Notes: a model not told the origin generated them from the sequence alone. 64,000 nt of DNA from Fimenecus sp963590415 (GCA_963590415.1 CAVAPB010000009.1:19410-83409), one strand, 5' to 3'; positions 17,243 through 26,614 are shown, counted from the stretch's first letter. Translations and numbers: made by a program.

Positions 17243-17271
17243 ATTATATTACTTTAGACATTAAAAGTCAA
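17243..17271 (-). promoter_or_regulatory. Sigma-A promoter of the riboswitch-thiT transcript
   Basis: TTGACT (17271-17266) and TATAAT (17248-17243) on the minus strand are 17 bases apart, placing the start about 20 bases before the TPP aptamer. Confidence 0.82.
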
Positions 17272-17277
17272 CAGCAA

Positions 17278-17532
17278 TTATTTTTCGCCGTGCGCCTGTG
17301 CTTCTCTCAAAGCGCAAACAAGCTGGTCGGGACAGGAGGTCTGCTTGAAGCCGCATTTTACGCCCTTGAAAGCCTTTTCGACCTCGTCAACGGTTTTGCC
17401 GACAACAATTCTTGAAATGCCCTGCAAATTTCCGTTGCATCCGCCGTAGAACTGCACACTCTTTATAATATCACCGTCGAGCTCAACATCAATCTGACCC
17501 GCACAGGTTCCCTTAGTTGTGTATGAATACAT
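17278..17532 (-). CDS. TSCPD domain protein
   Basis: An 84-residue protein of the TSCPD family (TIGR03905 type), named for the motif seen here as QTSCPDQL near residues 64-71. It also has the family's GTCAGQIDVELDGDII start and FYGGCNGNLQGISRIVVG core with conserved cysteines, resembling the C-terminal domain of class II (B12) ribonucleotide reductases. As a stand-alone protein its role is unknown. It follows rsmA by one base gap and is presumably cotranscribed. Confidence 0.88.
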   Translation of the reverse strand: MYSYTTKGTCAGQIDVELDGDIIKSVQFYGGCNGNLQGISRIVVGKTVDEVEKAFKGVKCGFKQTSCPDQLVCALREAQAHGEK

Positions 17533-17533
17533 T

Positions 17534-18397
17534 TTACATTACCTCTTTCAAATTGTTTGTAAATTCGCAAAGCTGTGAAAGCGTAAGCTTTTCAGCCCTT
17601 ATATTTATGTCAAGTCCTGTCATTTCAAGAGCCCTCGCAACCGCGTCCTTAGGCACTCCGAGCCCTGCCGAAACAGAGTTGAGCGCCGTTTTGCGCCTTT
17701 GCATAAACATAGCCCTTACTGTTTTGAAAAACAGCTCCTCGTCTTTGGTTTCAATCGGCGGCTTTTCATAAACGGTAAGCCTTATGACAGCAGAGTCAAC
17801 CTTGGGGCTCGGAACAAACGAACCCTTTGACACATTGAAAAGCTTTTCGGCTTCGGCATAATAATTGACCGCAACCGTAATCGCACCCGACTCTCTCGAA
17901 CCCACGGGAGCCGTCAGCCTGTCCGCCGCCTCCCTCTGCACCATAACGATTATTTGCTTTACGGGAAGCTTGTCCTCAAGCAGCTTCATTATGACTGGAG
18001 AGGTGATATAATACGGCAAATTCGCACAGACCGAAACATTTTCGCACTTGGAAAATTTTTCTCTTATAAGCTTGTGCAAATCGACCTTTAATATATCCTC
18101 GTTTACAACCTCGAAGTTGTCGAATTCGCCGAGAGTTTCATCAAGCACGGGCAAAAGCCTTTTGTCAAGCTCTATCGAGACGACCTTTTTGGCCCTTTTG
18201 CAAAGCTCCGCCGTCAGCACGCCCACACCTGCGCCTATCTCTATAACGCCGTCATTCTCCCCCGTTACAGCCTGTCTTGCCATTTCGGGGCAGACATCGG
18301 GATTTATCAGAAAGTTCTGACCGAGCGCCTTTGAAAAGGTAAAGCCGTGCTTTTCAAGTATGGTCTTTACCGTACCTATATCCGAAAGATTATACAT
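17534..18397 (-). CDS. rsmA: 16S rRNA A1518/A1519 dimethyltransferase
   Basis: Dimethylates two adjacent adenosines in helix 45 of 16S rRNA during late 30S assembly (KsgA). The 287-residue protein has the N-terminal KALGQNFLINPDV motif, the SAM-binding VIEIGAGVGVLT, the acidic EDILKVDL loop and the catalytic NLPYYITSPVIMKLL (about residues 125-140). The C-terminal helical domain is complete. The start overlaps the upstream aminotransferase gene by eight bases. Confidence 0.96.
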   Translation of the reverse strand: MYNLSDIGTVKTILEKHGFTFSKALGQNFLINPDVCPEMARQAVTGENDGVIEIGAGVGVLTAELCKRAKKVVSIELDKRLLPVLDETLGEFDNFEVVNEDILKVDLHKLIREKFSKCENVSVCANLPYYITSPVIMKLLEDKLPVKQIIVMVQREAADRLTAPVGSRESGAITVAVNYYAEAEKLFNVSKGSFVPSPKVDSAVIRLTVYEKPPIETKDEELFFKTVRAMFMQRRKTALNSVSAGLGVPKDAVARALEMTGLDINIRAEKLTLSQLCEFTNNLKEVM

Positions 18398-19577
18398 AGC
18401 TCTGTTTTACCTTTTCAATCAAATTCATACCCTCGACAATTTTTTCGTCCGTGGGTGTTGAAAAATTCATTCTGAAGCAGTTTGTCTTTTCGCCGTCCTC
18501 AACGGTAAACGCCGTACCCGGAACAACCGCAACCTTATTGTCTACACAGCGCTTGACAAAGTCGAGCATATCAACGCTTTCGGGCAGCTCGCACCACACG
18601 AACAGACCGCCCTCGGGACGGACATATTTTACGAAGTCACCGAGCTTTTCATCGATAAGCGAGCACATAAGGTCGAGCTTGCGTTTATATATTTTTCTGA
18701 TTTTTGCGATATGCGCTTCAAAGTCCGTGGTTTTCATCCATTCGTCAACAAGAATTTGCGAGAACATTGTCGAATGTGTGTCCGCCGCCTGCTTGCCGAC
18801 CGTCATTTTTGCAATAATTTCCGACGGTGCAACGATGTATCCCACACGGATACCCGGTGCAAGAATTTTTGAAAAAGAGCCTGCGTAAACGACAATTCCG
18901 TCCTCATCCATACTCTTGATTGTCGGAATATCCTCGCCCGCAACTCTCAAATCGCCGTAGGGGTTATCCTCAAGAATCAGCACGCCGTACTTTTTGGCAA
19001 GAGCGTAAACCTGCTTTCTCTTTTCAAGGCTCATTGTAACACCCGACGGGTTCTGGAAGTTGGTTATTGTATAGATGAATCTGACATTTTCGCTCTCTTT
19101 AAGCGCTTTTTCAAGCGCCTCGATGTTCATACCGTCCGCCTCGACCGGCACGCCTTTAAGCTTACATCCATATGAACGGAAGCAGTTGAGCGAACCGATA
19201 AACGACGGCGTTTCGCATATTACCGTATCGCCGAAATTGCAGAAAACCTTTGTCATAAGATCCATTATCTGCGTTGCGCCCGAGGTTATGATAACGCTGT
19301 CAAAACCCCTGCCTATATTCTTGCTTTTTTTGACATATTCCTTTATGCGCTCACGCAAGGGAGTGTAGCCCTCTGTTATACCGTACTGAAGGGCGGTAAC
19401 AGGCATTTCATCAAATATTCTTTTTGAAATCACTCTTACATCGTCAACGGGGAATGCCGCAACATCCGGATTTCCCGCCGCAAACGGAATTACCGACGGG
19501 TCGGAGGTCGCTTTGAGTATTTCCCTTATCGCCGACGGCTGAAGAGATGAAATTCTGTCTGAAAACTTATAATCCAT
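18390..19577 (-). CDS. PLP-dependent aminotransferase, class I/II (2-aminoadipate/MocR-domain-like)
   Basis: A 395-residue fold-type I aminotransferase. It has FAAGNPDVAAFPVDD, QYGITEGYTPLRERI, TSGATQIMDLMTKVF, TNFQNPSGVTMSLEKR, the PLP-phosphate/aspartate ILEDNPYGDLR, and the Schiff-base lysine in YAGSFSKILAPGIRVGYI. This set is typical of the LysN/AAT-like group that acts on aromatic, branched or aminoadipate substrates; the specific substrate cannot be read. ATG 19577 is chosen because AGGTG lies six bases upstream; a longer frame to 19616 adds residues not found in relatives. Confidence 0.88.
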   Translation of the reverse strand: MDYKFSDRISSLQPSAIREILKATSDPSVIPFAAGNPDVAAFPVDDVRVISKRIFDEMPVTALQYGITEGYTPLRERIKEYVKKSKNIGRGFDSVIITSGATQIMDLMTKVFCNFGDTVICETPSFIGSLNCFRSYGCKLKGVPVEADGMNIEALEKALKESENVRFIYTITNFQNPSGVTMSLEKRKQVYALAKKYGVLILEDNPYGDLRVAGEDIPTIKSMDEDGIVVYAGSFSKILAPGIRVGYIVAPSEIIAKMTVGKQAADTHSTMFSQILVDEWMKTTDFEAHIAKIRKIYKRKLDLMCSLIDEKLGDFVKYVRPEGGLFVWCELPESVDMLDFVKRCVDNKVAVVPGTAFTVEDGEKTNCFRMNFSTPTDEKIVEGMNLIEKVKQSYV

Positions 19578-19653
19578 ATTCGCACCTGAATTTTTGCTTT
19601 TTTGATATTTTATCACAACGGCATTTGTTTGGCAAGGCTTGCCGTAACAAGCA

Positions 19654-19679
19654 ATATGGCGGGAGCAACCCCGCCATAT
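19654..19679 (-). terminator. Hairpin downstream of the ABC exporter genes
   Basis: ATATGGCGGG/CCCGCCATAT, 10-bp perfect stem with a 6-base loop, 11 bases after the exporter stop codon. The T-rich tail is weak on the minus strand, so termination may be partial. Confidence 0.55.
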
Positions 19680-19690
19680 CGTAAAATATT

Positions 19691-21586
19691 TTATGACAGC
19701 TCGAACTGTCCCGTGTAAAGCTGATAGTATCTGCCCTTCTGTTTGAGCAAATCCTCATGGTCACCTCGCTCGATTATCTCGCCGTGCTCAAGCACCATTA
19801 TTGCGTTTGAATTGCGGACGGTCGACAGCCTGTGTGCGATGACAAATACCGTTCTGCCCTGCATCAATTTATCCGTGCCCTGCTCTATGAGCTTCTCCGT
19901 CCTTGTGTCGATGGAGCTTGTCGCCTCATCAAGAACAAGCACTGGCGGATCTGCGACCGCGGCTCTCGCAATGCTCAAAAGCTGACGCTGACCCTGCGAA
20001 AGGTTTGCACCGTCGCCCGTAAGCACGGTATCGTAGCCGTTCTCAAGCGTCATAATAAACGAATGTGCGTTGGCAAGCTTAGCCGCTTCGACTACCTGCT
20101 CATGAGTTGCATCAAGGTTGCCGTATCTGATATTGTCCTCAACCGTACCCGTAAACAGGTGCGTATCCTGAAGAACCATTGAAAGCGAACGCCTCAAATC
20201 GTCTTTCTTTATTTTTTTGATGTTGATGCCGTCATATCTTATTTTTCCGTCGTCAATCTCATAAAATCTGTTAAGCAGGTTTGTGATTGTGGTCTTGCCT
20301 GCGCCCGTCGAGCCGACAAAGGCAATTTTCTGACCCGGCTTTGCGTAAAGCGAAATGTTTTTGAGCACGGTCTTTTTGCCATCATAACTGAATGTGACAT
20401 TTTCAAATTCGACATCGCCCTTTAACTGTCTGTAGGTTACGGTGCCGTCGGCGGTATGCTGATGCTTCCAAGCCCATATTCCCGTATGCTCGGCGCACTC
20501 TTCAAGTTCGCCGTTCTCGTTGAATTTTGCGTTTACAAGCGTCACATATCCGTCGTCAACCTCGGGCTTTTCGTCGATATATTCAAAAATTCTCTCCGCA
20601 CCGGCAATGGCAGATATCGCATTGTTAAACTGTTGCGACACCTGAGTTATCGGCTGCGAGAAGTTCCTCGAGTTTGTAAGGAAAGCAACTATTCCGCCTG
20701 CGGTCATCAGCCCCTTAACGGCCATCACGCCGCCGAGAGCCGCAGTAATGGCATAGTTTACATATGAGAGGTTGTTCATAAGCGGCATAAGGATGCTTGC
20801 AAATGTGTTAGCACCGGTTGAAGCCTTGCGCAGTTCCTCGTTTATACCTTTGAAACGCTCTGTTACCTCGTCCTCGTGGTTAAAGACCTTTACGACCTTT
20901 TGTCCCTCGATAATTTCCTCGATATATCCGTTTACCTCGCCCAATTCTTTCTGCTGCTTTTTGAAGTAATAGGAGCTCTTTTTACCGAGCACCTTTATAA
21001 GCAGAAGCATTACCATAACCATAAGCACTACAAGAATTGTAAGCTTCCAGCTGTAATAGAGCATAATGCAGAACGAGCCGATTATGGTAATAGATGAAGA
21101 AATGAGCTGCGTAAGTCCCTGACTCAAAAACGCTCTGAGCGACTCGACATCGTTTGTAAAGCGGCTCATAATCTCACCGTTGGGTCTTGTGTCAAAGAAG
21201 CTTATCGGTAAATCCTCAATAGAATCAAACAAATCCTTTCTCAGGCTGTTGAGCGTTTTTTGCGTAAGATAAACCGAGCATCTCGATTTTCCGTATGAAG
21301 CGCCTGCGCCTATAATCGCAACGCAGACAAGCAGCACGAGTATCTTCGTCACAGGCTTGAACAGCGCCCACGAAAATTCCTGTCCCACTGCGGGGATGAG
21401 CAAATCGTCAACTATCGGCTGAATGAAAATCGAAGCCGAAACTGTTGCAAGCGAGCTTATGATGACGAACACTATCATTCCGACAAGCAACGATTTCTGT
21501 TTGCCGATATATTTTATAAGTCTTTTTACGGTTCCCTTTGTGTCCGAAGGCTTTTGCATCGGAGCTCTGTTATTCGGTCCCGGCAT
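19691..21586 (-). CDS. ABC exporter, fused permease-ATPase, second subunit
   Basis: A 631-residue half-transporter: six-helix ABC exporter membrane domain (about residues 30-330) and nucleotide-binding domain with Walker A GSTGAGKTT (about 427), Q-loop VLQDTHLFTG, signature NLSQGQRQLL, Walker B VLVLDEATSSID and switch IAHRLSTV. A ~45-residue insert (EDGYVTLVNAKFNENG to HQHTADGTVTYRQ) precedes the ATPase domain. The start codon overlaps the previous subunit's stop codon by one base, so the pair is a heterodimeric exporter, likely of drugs or lipophilic compounds. Confidence 0.93.
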   Translation of the reverse strand: MPGPNNRAPMQKPSDTKGTVKRLIKYIGKQKSLLVGMIVFVIISSLATVSASIFIQPIVDDLLIPAVGQEFSWALFKPVTKILVLLVCVAIIGAGASYGKSRCSVYLTQKTLNSLRKDLFDSIEDLPISFFDTRPNGEIMSRFTNDVESLRAFLSQGLTQLISSSITIIGSFCIMLYYSWKLTILVVLMVMVMLLLIKVLGKKSSYYFKKQQKELGEVNGYIEEIIEGQKVVKVFNHEDEVTERFKGINEELRKASTGANTFASILMPLMNNLSYVNYAITAALGGVMAVKGLMTAGGIVAFLTNSRNFSQPITQVSQQFNNAISAIAGAERIFEYIDEKPEVDDGYVTLVNAKFNENGELEECAEHTGIWAWKHQHTADGTVTYRQLKGDVEFENVTFSYDGKKTVLKNISLYAKPGQKIAFVGSTGAGKTTITNLLNRFYEIDDGKIRYDGINIKKIKKDDLRRSLSMVLQDTHLFTGTVEDNIRYGNLDATHEQVVEAAKLANAHSFIMTLENGYDTVLTGDGANLSQGQRQLLSIARAAVADPPVLVLDEATSSIDTRTEKLIEQGTDKLMQGRTVFVIAHRLSTVRNSNAIMVLEHGEIIERGDHEDLLKQKGRYYQLYTGQFELS

Positions 21587-23355
21587 TATTGCTCACCTCC
21601 GATTTCGTCAAAATCATCCGTTCCCTTTTGCTGAGAAGTATATATATCACGATAAATTTCATTTCTTTCAAAGAGCTCCTCGTGATTTCCGATATCCTTT
21701 ATCTCTCCGTTATCGAGAAGAATTATCTTGTCGCAATCGGAAATTGAAGAAACTCTCTGTGCAATTATAATTTTTGTGGTGTCGGGAAGACTTTCCCTGA
21801 GTCCCTGCCGTATTCTCGCGTCGGTAGCGGAGTCAACCGCACTTGTCGAGTCATCGAGAATAAGAATCTTCGGGGATTTAAGTATTGCCCTCGCAATACA
21901 AAGTCTCTGCTTCTGTCCGCCCGATACGTTTACGCCTCCCTGTCCGAGGTCGGTGTTGTATCCGTCGGGGAAGGATGAGACAAAGTCGTCGGCATCTGCA
22001 ATTTTGCAGGCTTTACGAACTTCTTCGTCGGTCGCATCCTTTTTGCCCCAACGCAAATTTTCGGCTATTGTTCCCGAGAAAAGAACATTTTTCTGAAGGA
22101 CCATACTTACCGCTTCGCGAAGTGAATGCAATTTGTATTTCTTTACATTTTCGCCGCCGACAATAACCTCGCCGTCGGTTGCGTCATAAAGCCTTGCGAT
22201 AAGCTGAACAAGCGAGGACTTTGAACTGCCCGTCGCACCCATAACGCCTATCATTTCACCGCTGTTTATCTTAAACGAAACATTATTCAAGATGTTCTTG
22301 CCCTCATTGTAGCAGAACGAAACATTTTTGAACTCAACACTGCCGTCCTTAACGGTTTCAAGACCGTTTTCCGGGTCCTTGATGTCCGGCTCCTCATTGA
22401 GGACCTCGGAAATACGCTTTGCGCTCGCCTCCGACATAAAGAATTGTGCGAGCATTGCAATCGTCATGAGAAAGCTCATAATAATCTGCATTATATAAGT
22501 GAATATCGCAGTAAATTCTCCGACAAGCAAATCTCCGCTCGCAACGACCTTTGTCGATACGATGAGCACCGCAAGGATGGTCGCATAAAGCAAAATCATA
22601 AGCATAGGCTCGCCGAGAATCATAAGCCTTTCGGCATATACCGAAGCGTTGTAAAGGTCATCGTTGGAGGTCTTGAATTTCTTTTTCTCATAGTCCGTTC
22701 TGACAAACGACTTTACGACTCTGATGTTCATAAAGTTTTCCTGTATGGAAGCGTTGAAGCCGTCGAATTTTTTGAGCATGGCTTTGAAGCGCTTTATGAA
22801 TATCGGTCCCGCAATCGCAAGAACGATTAAGATTATCGGCAGTACGACGCCGAACACGCTTGTAACCTGTCTGCTTTTACGGATACAGATAACCAGCGCC
22901 GTAACAAGCATTATCGGTGCTCTGAACAAGCCTCTGATAAGCATCAAAAACGTGTTCTGAACCGTGTTTATGTCCGTTGTCATTCTCGTGATAAGCGACG
23001 CTGTGGAAAACCTGTCGATATTTGAGAACGAGAAGGTCTGCACCTTTTCAATAAGAGCGTTTCTGACGCCGGCACCGAAGCCCATACCCGCAACGGAAGC
23101 AAGCCTTGCCGCCATAGCGCCGCAGAAAAGAGAGCACAGCGCAAACACAAGCATTTTTCCGCCGAGTGAGAAAATTGTCTGTATTGCCTCCTGCTGTGCG
23201 ACAGGGTCTGCCGTTTCGGTAAGGCGTATAGTCTCGACTATATCCGCCATAACCTGCGGAATAAGCAATTCAAATATAACCTCTCCGATCATAAGCATAG
23301 GACTTACAATGGTATAAAAAAGGTATTTTTTTGCATACTTGAACAGTTTTATCAT
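21586..23355 (-). CDS. ABC exporter, fused permease-ATPase, first subunit
   Basis: A 589-residue half-transporter with a six-helix membrane domain and an ATPase domain: Walker A GATGSSKSSL, Q-loop VLQKNVLFSG, signature NVSGGQKQRLC, Walker B ILILDDSTSAVD and the switch region IAQRVSSI. Two sites deviate from consensus: Walker A has Ser-Ser where Gly-Lys is usual (GSSKSS, lysine kept) and Walker B ends in Asp-Asp rather than Asp-Glu. This suggests the degenerate ATP site typical of heterodimeric exporters such as BmrCD. It overlaps the MarR gene by four bases. Confidence 0.93.
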   Translation of the reverse strand: MIKLFKYAKKYLFYTIVSPMLMIGEVIFELLIPQVMADIVETIRLTETADPVAQQEAIQTIFSLGGKMLVFALCSLFCGAMAARLASVAGMGFGAGVRNALIEKVQTFSFSNIDRFSTASLITRMTTDINTVQNTFLMLIRGLFRAPIMLVTALVICIRKSRQVTSVFGVVLPIILIVLAIAGPIFIKRFKAMLKKFDGFNASIQENFMNIRVVKSFVRTDYEKKKFKTSNDDLYNASVYAERLMILGEPMLMILLYATILAVLIVSTKVVASGDLLVGEFTAIFTYIMQIIMSFLMTIAMLAQFFMSEASAKRISEVLNEEPDIKDPENGLETVKDGSVEFKNVSFCYNEGKNILNNVSFKINSGEMIGVMGATGSSKSSLVQLIARLYDATDGEVIVGGENVKKYKLHSLREAVSMVLQKNVLFSGTIAENLRWGKKDATDEEVRKACKIADADDFVSSFPDGYNTDLGQGGVNVSGGQKQRLCIARAILKSPKILILDDSTSAVDSATDARIRQGLRESLPDTTKIIIAQRVSSISDCDKIILLDNGEIKDIGNHEELFERNEIYRDIYTSQQKGTDDFDEIGGEQ

Positions 23356-23837
23356 CGGTTATCTCCTCCGTTTGCTTTGTTTTCGGGCTTTAAGGCACAG
23401 CCTTTTTCGTTCTCATCAAACGAAAGGTTGTTGTAAATTCTGTCAAGATACATTTTAAGCTCAACAAGCTCTTCGTTGTCAAACCCCGCAAACATCATTT
23501 TATCAATTTGGTCAAATTTTCGGTGCATTTCCTTTGTCATTTCCCTGCCCTTTTCGGTAAGGGATATTCTGTTGCACCTTAAATCGTTGTCGTCCGCTAT
23601 TTTTTCAACGACGCCGTTTTTCTGCATTCTTTTCACAGACACCGCAATCGATGCGGGTGAAACCTCCAGCGCCTTGGCAAGCTCATTTTGCGTACATTCG
23701 CCGTTTTTCTCCAAAAAGTCGAGAATCGGCGGCTGACCGAAATATACGCCGCTGTCCTTGAGCATATTGTGCATCGTAAAGCGCTTGGCACATTCAAGTC
23801 TGATAAAAGAATGTGTTAATTCCTTTAATTCAAACAT
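23352..23837 (-). CDS. MarR family transcriptional regulator
   Basis: A 161-residue winged-helix regulator, first gene of the exporter operon. The DNA-binding core reads CTQNELAKALEVSPASIAVSVKRMQKNGVVEK, followed by the wing DDNDLRCNRISLTEKGREM. GAGGAAG precedes ATG 23837. A perfect 8-bp inverted repeat lies 21 bases upstream of the start, so autoregulation of the marR-ABC-ABC operon and release by an effector is the expected mode (inference from family and layout). Confidence 0.94.
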   Translation of the reverse strand: MFELKELTHSFIRLECAKRFTMHNMLKDSGVYFGQPPILDFLEKNGECTQNELAKALEVSPASIAVSVKRMQKNGVVEKIADDNDLRCNRISLTEKGREMTKEMHRKFDQIDKMMFAGFDNEELVELKMYLDRIYNNLSFDENEKGCALKPENKANGGDNR

Positions 23838-23857
23838 ATTACTTCCTCAAATTATAA

Positions 23858-23886
23858 TTTAACCGGTTTATATTTAATCGGTTAAA
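23858..23886. promoter_or_regulatory. Candidate MarR operator
   Basis: TTTAACCG (23858-23865) and CGGTTAAA (23879-23886) form a perfect inverted repeat with a 13-base AT-rich spacer. It abuts a minus-strand TATAAT (23856-23851), so a bound repressor would cover the promoter. Confidence 0.7.
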
Positions 23887-23974
23887 TGATTTTATCTCAA
23901 AAATTTTTATATGTCAACAGATATTTTAATTGTTCAAATATTGTTAATATTTAATCAGCTAACATTCTTTTTTC

Positions 23975-24015
23975 GACAAAAAACGAACTGCAAAAGTCGA
24001 GCTTTTGCAGTTCGT
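23975..24015 (-). terminator. Intrinsic terminator of the lipid-kinase gene
   Basis: A 14-bp perfect stem (ACGAACTGCAAAAG/CTTTTGCAGTTCGT) with a 5-base loop, followed by TTTTTTGTCG on the minus strand, 15 bases after the stop codon. Confidence 0.93.
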
Positions 24016-24029
24016 CTGATTAAAAGCCG

Positions 24030-24983
24030 TTAAGCTTCCTTTACGCCGTGCTCGGAGTTATCCTCCTCGACCGGCAGCGGATTTTCCGTAATAATGTTTA
24101 CGGCATGTCTGAGTGTTTTAACCGTAATATCCGTTTGATTTCCGCCGAATTCACCGTCAAGCGTAAAAGCAGTCGGCTCGTCAAATGAAAATTTAATTTC
24201 ATCACAATGGCGGAAGGTAACGAGCTTGTTCTTCGCCACGGATTTATGAATCATATCGTGTGCAAGCGAAAGCAATTCCGCAGGAGATTTGAACATCTCA
24301 ACAAGTATCAGTTCGTGCTTCCCGTCGTCGAATCTGACGCCCATATTGTGCAAAACCGGCATTCCTCCGACCGAATATGAGTTTGACGCCTCGCCGTAGA
24401 AATAATCTCCCTCAAAGATCTCGCCGTCCGCCTCAACTCTTGCGTGGTAGCCCTTCATTTTGAAAAACTCGCCGACGGCATTGAGGTAATAAGCGTTTTT
24501 TCCGAATATGTTTTTAAGCCTCTGACTTGCGGAATACGATATAGCGGTAAAGTTGCCGAAGCCTGCGACATAAACAAATGTGTTGTCGCCGAAAAGCCCC
24601 ATATCGACCGGTCTCGGCTCACCGTTTATGACATTTTCGACCGCCTTTTCGACCTTTGTGGGAATACCTATCGAATGTGCGAAATCGTTTGTAGAGCCCA
24701 TCGGGATATATCCTATCGGGATATCCTTTTTAAGCTCCATAACTCCGCAAACGGTCTCTTTAAGAGTTCCGTCGCCGCCCACGCAGACTATGAGGTCGAA
24801 TTCCGAGCCTCTTTTTCTGACAATTTCGTAAGCGTTTTCATTTTTTTGAGTATATACGGATGTAACGACGAAACCTGCCTCGCCGAACCTCTCAATCATA
24901 CCTTTTGCATACTGTTTTGCAAGCTTTTTGCCCGAAACAGGATTTACCACAAGAAATAACTTCTTACCCGTTATCTCCGTCAT
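24030..24983 (-). CDS. Diacylglycerol/lipid kinase family protein
   Basis: A 317-residue member of the DagK/YegS/sphingosine-kinase-like family, which phosphorylates membrane lipids such as diacylglycerol. It shows LVVNPVSGKKLAKQY at the N terminus, the nucleotide-binding VCVGGDGTLKETVCGVM (about residues 62-80), the GYIPMGSTNDFAHSIG loop and the C-terminal DEPTAFTLDGE motif. Length is normal for DgkB-like enzymes. It follows glyS by 20 bases and probably shares its transcript. Confidence 0.92.
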   Translation of the reverse strand: MTEITGKKLFLVVNPVSGKKLAKQYAKGMIERFGEAGFVVTSVYTQKNENAYEIVRKRGSEFDLIVCVGGDGTLKETVCGVMELKKDIPIGYIPMGSTNDFAHSIGIPTKVEKAVENVINGEPRPVDMGLFGDNTFVYVAGFGNFTAISYSASQRLKNIFGKNAYYLNAVGEFFKMKGYHARVEADGEIFEGDYFYGEASNSYSVGGMPVLHNMGVRFDDGKHELILVEMFKSPAELLSLAHDMIHKSVAKNKLVTFRHCDEIKFSFDEPTAFTLDGEFGGNQTDITVKTLRHAVNIITENPLPVEEDNSEHGVKEA

Positions 24984-25003
24984 AATACAGCCTCCTGTGC
25001 CCC

Positions 25004-26407
25004 TCAGAATTCAATCTTTTCGGAAATGTAATCGACAAGTTCCGATATTGGCATTCTTACCTGCTCCATAGTATCTCTGTCGCGAACGGTTACGCAGTTG
25101 TCAGCCGGTGTGCTGTCGTCGCCGACCGTCTCAAAGTCAACGGTAATGCAGAACGGAGTACCGATTTCGTCCTGACGGCGGTATCTCTTGCCTATTGAGC
25201 CTGCGTCGTCATAATCGACATTGAAATGCTTCGAAAGCTCCTGATAAATCTCATCAGCTTTATCGCCGAGCTTCTTTGAAAGCGGAAGAATTGCCGCCTT
25301 GAACGGCGCAATCGCAGGATGGAAATGCATAACGACTCTTGTGTCGTTCTTCTCTGCGTCGATAATCTCCTCATCATATGCCTCGGTAAGGAGCGCAAGG
25401 AAAAGACGCTCTACGCCGAGCGAGGGCTCGATAACATAGGGAACATACTTTTCATTTGTTGTCGGGTCAAAATATTCAAGCGACTTGCCGCTTGTTTTAA
25501 TGTGCTGGGTAAGGTCGTAGTCGGTTCTGTCCGCAACGCCCCAAAGCTCGCCCCAGCCGAACGGGAACATATATTCAAAGTCCGTCGTAGCCTTCGAGTA
25601 GAAGCAAAGCTCCTCGGGGTCGTGGTCGCGAAGACGGAGATTTTCGGGCTTGATGTTGAGCGAATAGAGCCAGTCGCGGCAGAAGCCTCTCCAATAATCG
25701 AACCATTCAAGATCCGTGCCGGGCTTGCAGAAAAATTCAAGCTCCATCTGCTCAAATTCACGCACACGGAAAATGAACTTACCGGGAGTAATTTCGTTTC
25801 TGAACGACTTACCCACCTGCGCGATACCGAACGGTACTTTTTTCCTTGTTGTTCTCTGAACATTCTGGAAGTTTACGAAAATGCCCTGAGCGGTCTCGGG
25901 ACGGAGATAAATTTCCGATGTTGAGTCCTCCGTAACGCCCTGGAAGGTCTTGAACATAAGGTTGAACTGACGGATATCGGTAAAGTTGTGCTTGCCGCAG
26001 TTCGGGCATGGAATATTGTGCTCGTTGATATAATCGGTCATCTGCTCATTTGTCCAGCCCGCAACATTCGTGCCGTCAAAATCTTCGATAAGATTGTCGG
26101 CTCTGTGACGCGTCTTACACTCACAGCAGTCCATAAGAGGATCGGAAAATCCGCCGAGATGTCCCGAAGCCACCCAAGTCTGCGGATTCATAAGGATAGC
26201 GCTGTCAAGACCGACATTGTATTTGTTCTCCTGAATAAATTTCTTTCTCCATGCTTTTTTTATGTTTTCCTTAATTTCAACACCGAGAGGGCCGTAATCC
26301 CAAGTGTTCGCAAGACCGCCGTAAATCTCGCTTCCCGGAAAAACAAAGCCCCTTGTCTTACTTAAAGAGACAAGCTTTTCAAGCGTTTTTTCAGTGTTTT
26401 TCATCAT
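25004..26407 (-). CDS. glyS: Glycyl-tRNA synthetase, homodimeric class II type
   Basis: Charges tRNA-Gly. The 467-residue protein has the alpha2-type start RGFVFPGSEIYGGLANTWDYGPLG, a zinc site (CCECKTRHRADN and CPNCGKHNF), motif 2 AQVGKSFRNEITP, the REFEQMELEFFC strand, motif 3 EPSLGVERLFLALL and the C-terminal anticodon-binding domain. Start ATG 26407 has AAGGA eight bases upstream; an earlier in-frame start at 26446 lies in the promoter region. I looked for a T-box upstream and found none in the ~130-base space shared with the tRNA-Ala promoter. Confidence 0.96.
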   Translation of the reverse strand: MMKNTEKTLEKLVSLSKTRGFVFPGSEIYGGLANTWDYGPLGVEIKENIKKAWRKKFIQENKYNVGLDSAILMNPQTWVASGHLGGFSDPLMDCCECKTRHRADNLIEDFDGTNVAGWTNEQMTDYINEHNIPCPNCGKHNFTDIRQFNLMFKTFQGVTEDSTSEIYLRPETAQGIFVNFQNVQRTTRKKVPFGIAQVGKSFRNEITPGKFIFRVREFEQMELEFFCKPGTDLEWFDYWRGFCRDWLYSLNIKPENLRLRDHDPEELCFYSKATTDFEYMFPFGWGELWGVADRTDYDLTQHIKTSGKSLEYFDPTTNEKYVPYVIEPSLGVERLFLALLTEAYDEEIIDAEKNDTRVVMHFHPAIAPFKAAILPLSKKLGDKADEIYQELSKHFNVDYDDAGSIGKRYRRQDEIGTPFCITVDFETVGDDSTPADNCVTVRDRDTMEQVRMPISELVDYISEKIEF

Positions 26408-26486
26408 GATATCATTCCTTACAGATAAAAATATAAATAGTAACAATTAAGTTTATAATATTAAGTAAAGAATGTCAAGCAAGCAA

Positions 26487-26515
26487 TTGACAAATTACTG
26501 GCTTGGTACTATAAT
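26487..26515 (+). promoter_or_regulatory. Promoter of tRNA-Ala
   Basis: TTGACA (26487-26492), a 17-base spacer and TATAAT (26510-26515), both matching consensus exactly, 20 bases before the mature tRNA 5' end. Confidence 0.9.
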
Positions 26516-26535
26516 ATACCCTGTTAATTGAATAC

Positions 26536-26611
26536 GGGCCTGTAGCGCAGCTGGGAGCGCACCACATTCGCATTGTGGGGGTCGTCGGTTCGAATCCGAT
26601 CAGGTCCACCA
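26536..26611 (+). tRNA. tRNA-Ala (anticodon CGC)
   Basis: 76 bases with encoded CCA. The acceptor stem GGGCCTG/CAGGTCC includes the G3-U70 pair that identifies alanine tRNAs. The anticodon stem CCACA/TGTGG encloses TTCGCAT, giving anticodon CGC (codon GCG). D-arm and GGTTCGAATCC T-arm are normal. Confidence 0.96.
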
Positions 26612-26614
26612 TCT

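Noticed and set aside
26408..26535. T-box leader for glyS
   Set aside because: No T-box sequence, specifier loop or antiterminator pair was found in the short upstream region, which also holds the tRNA-Ala promoter.
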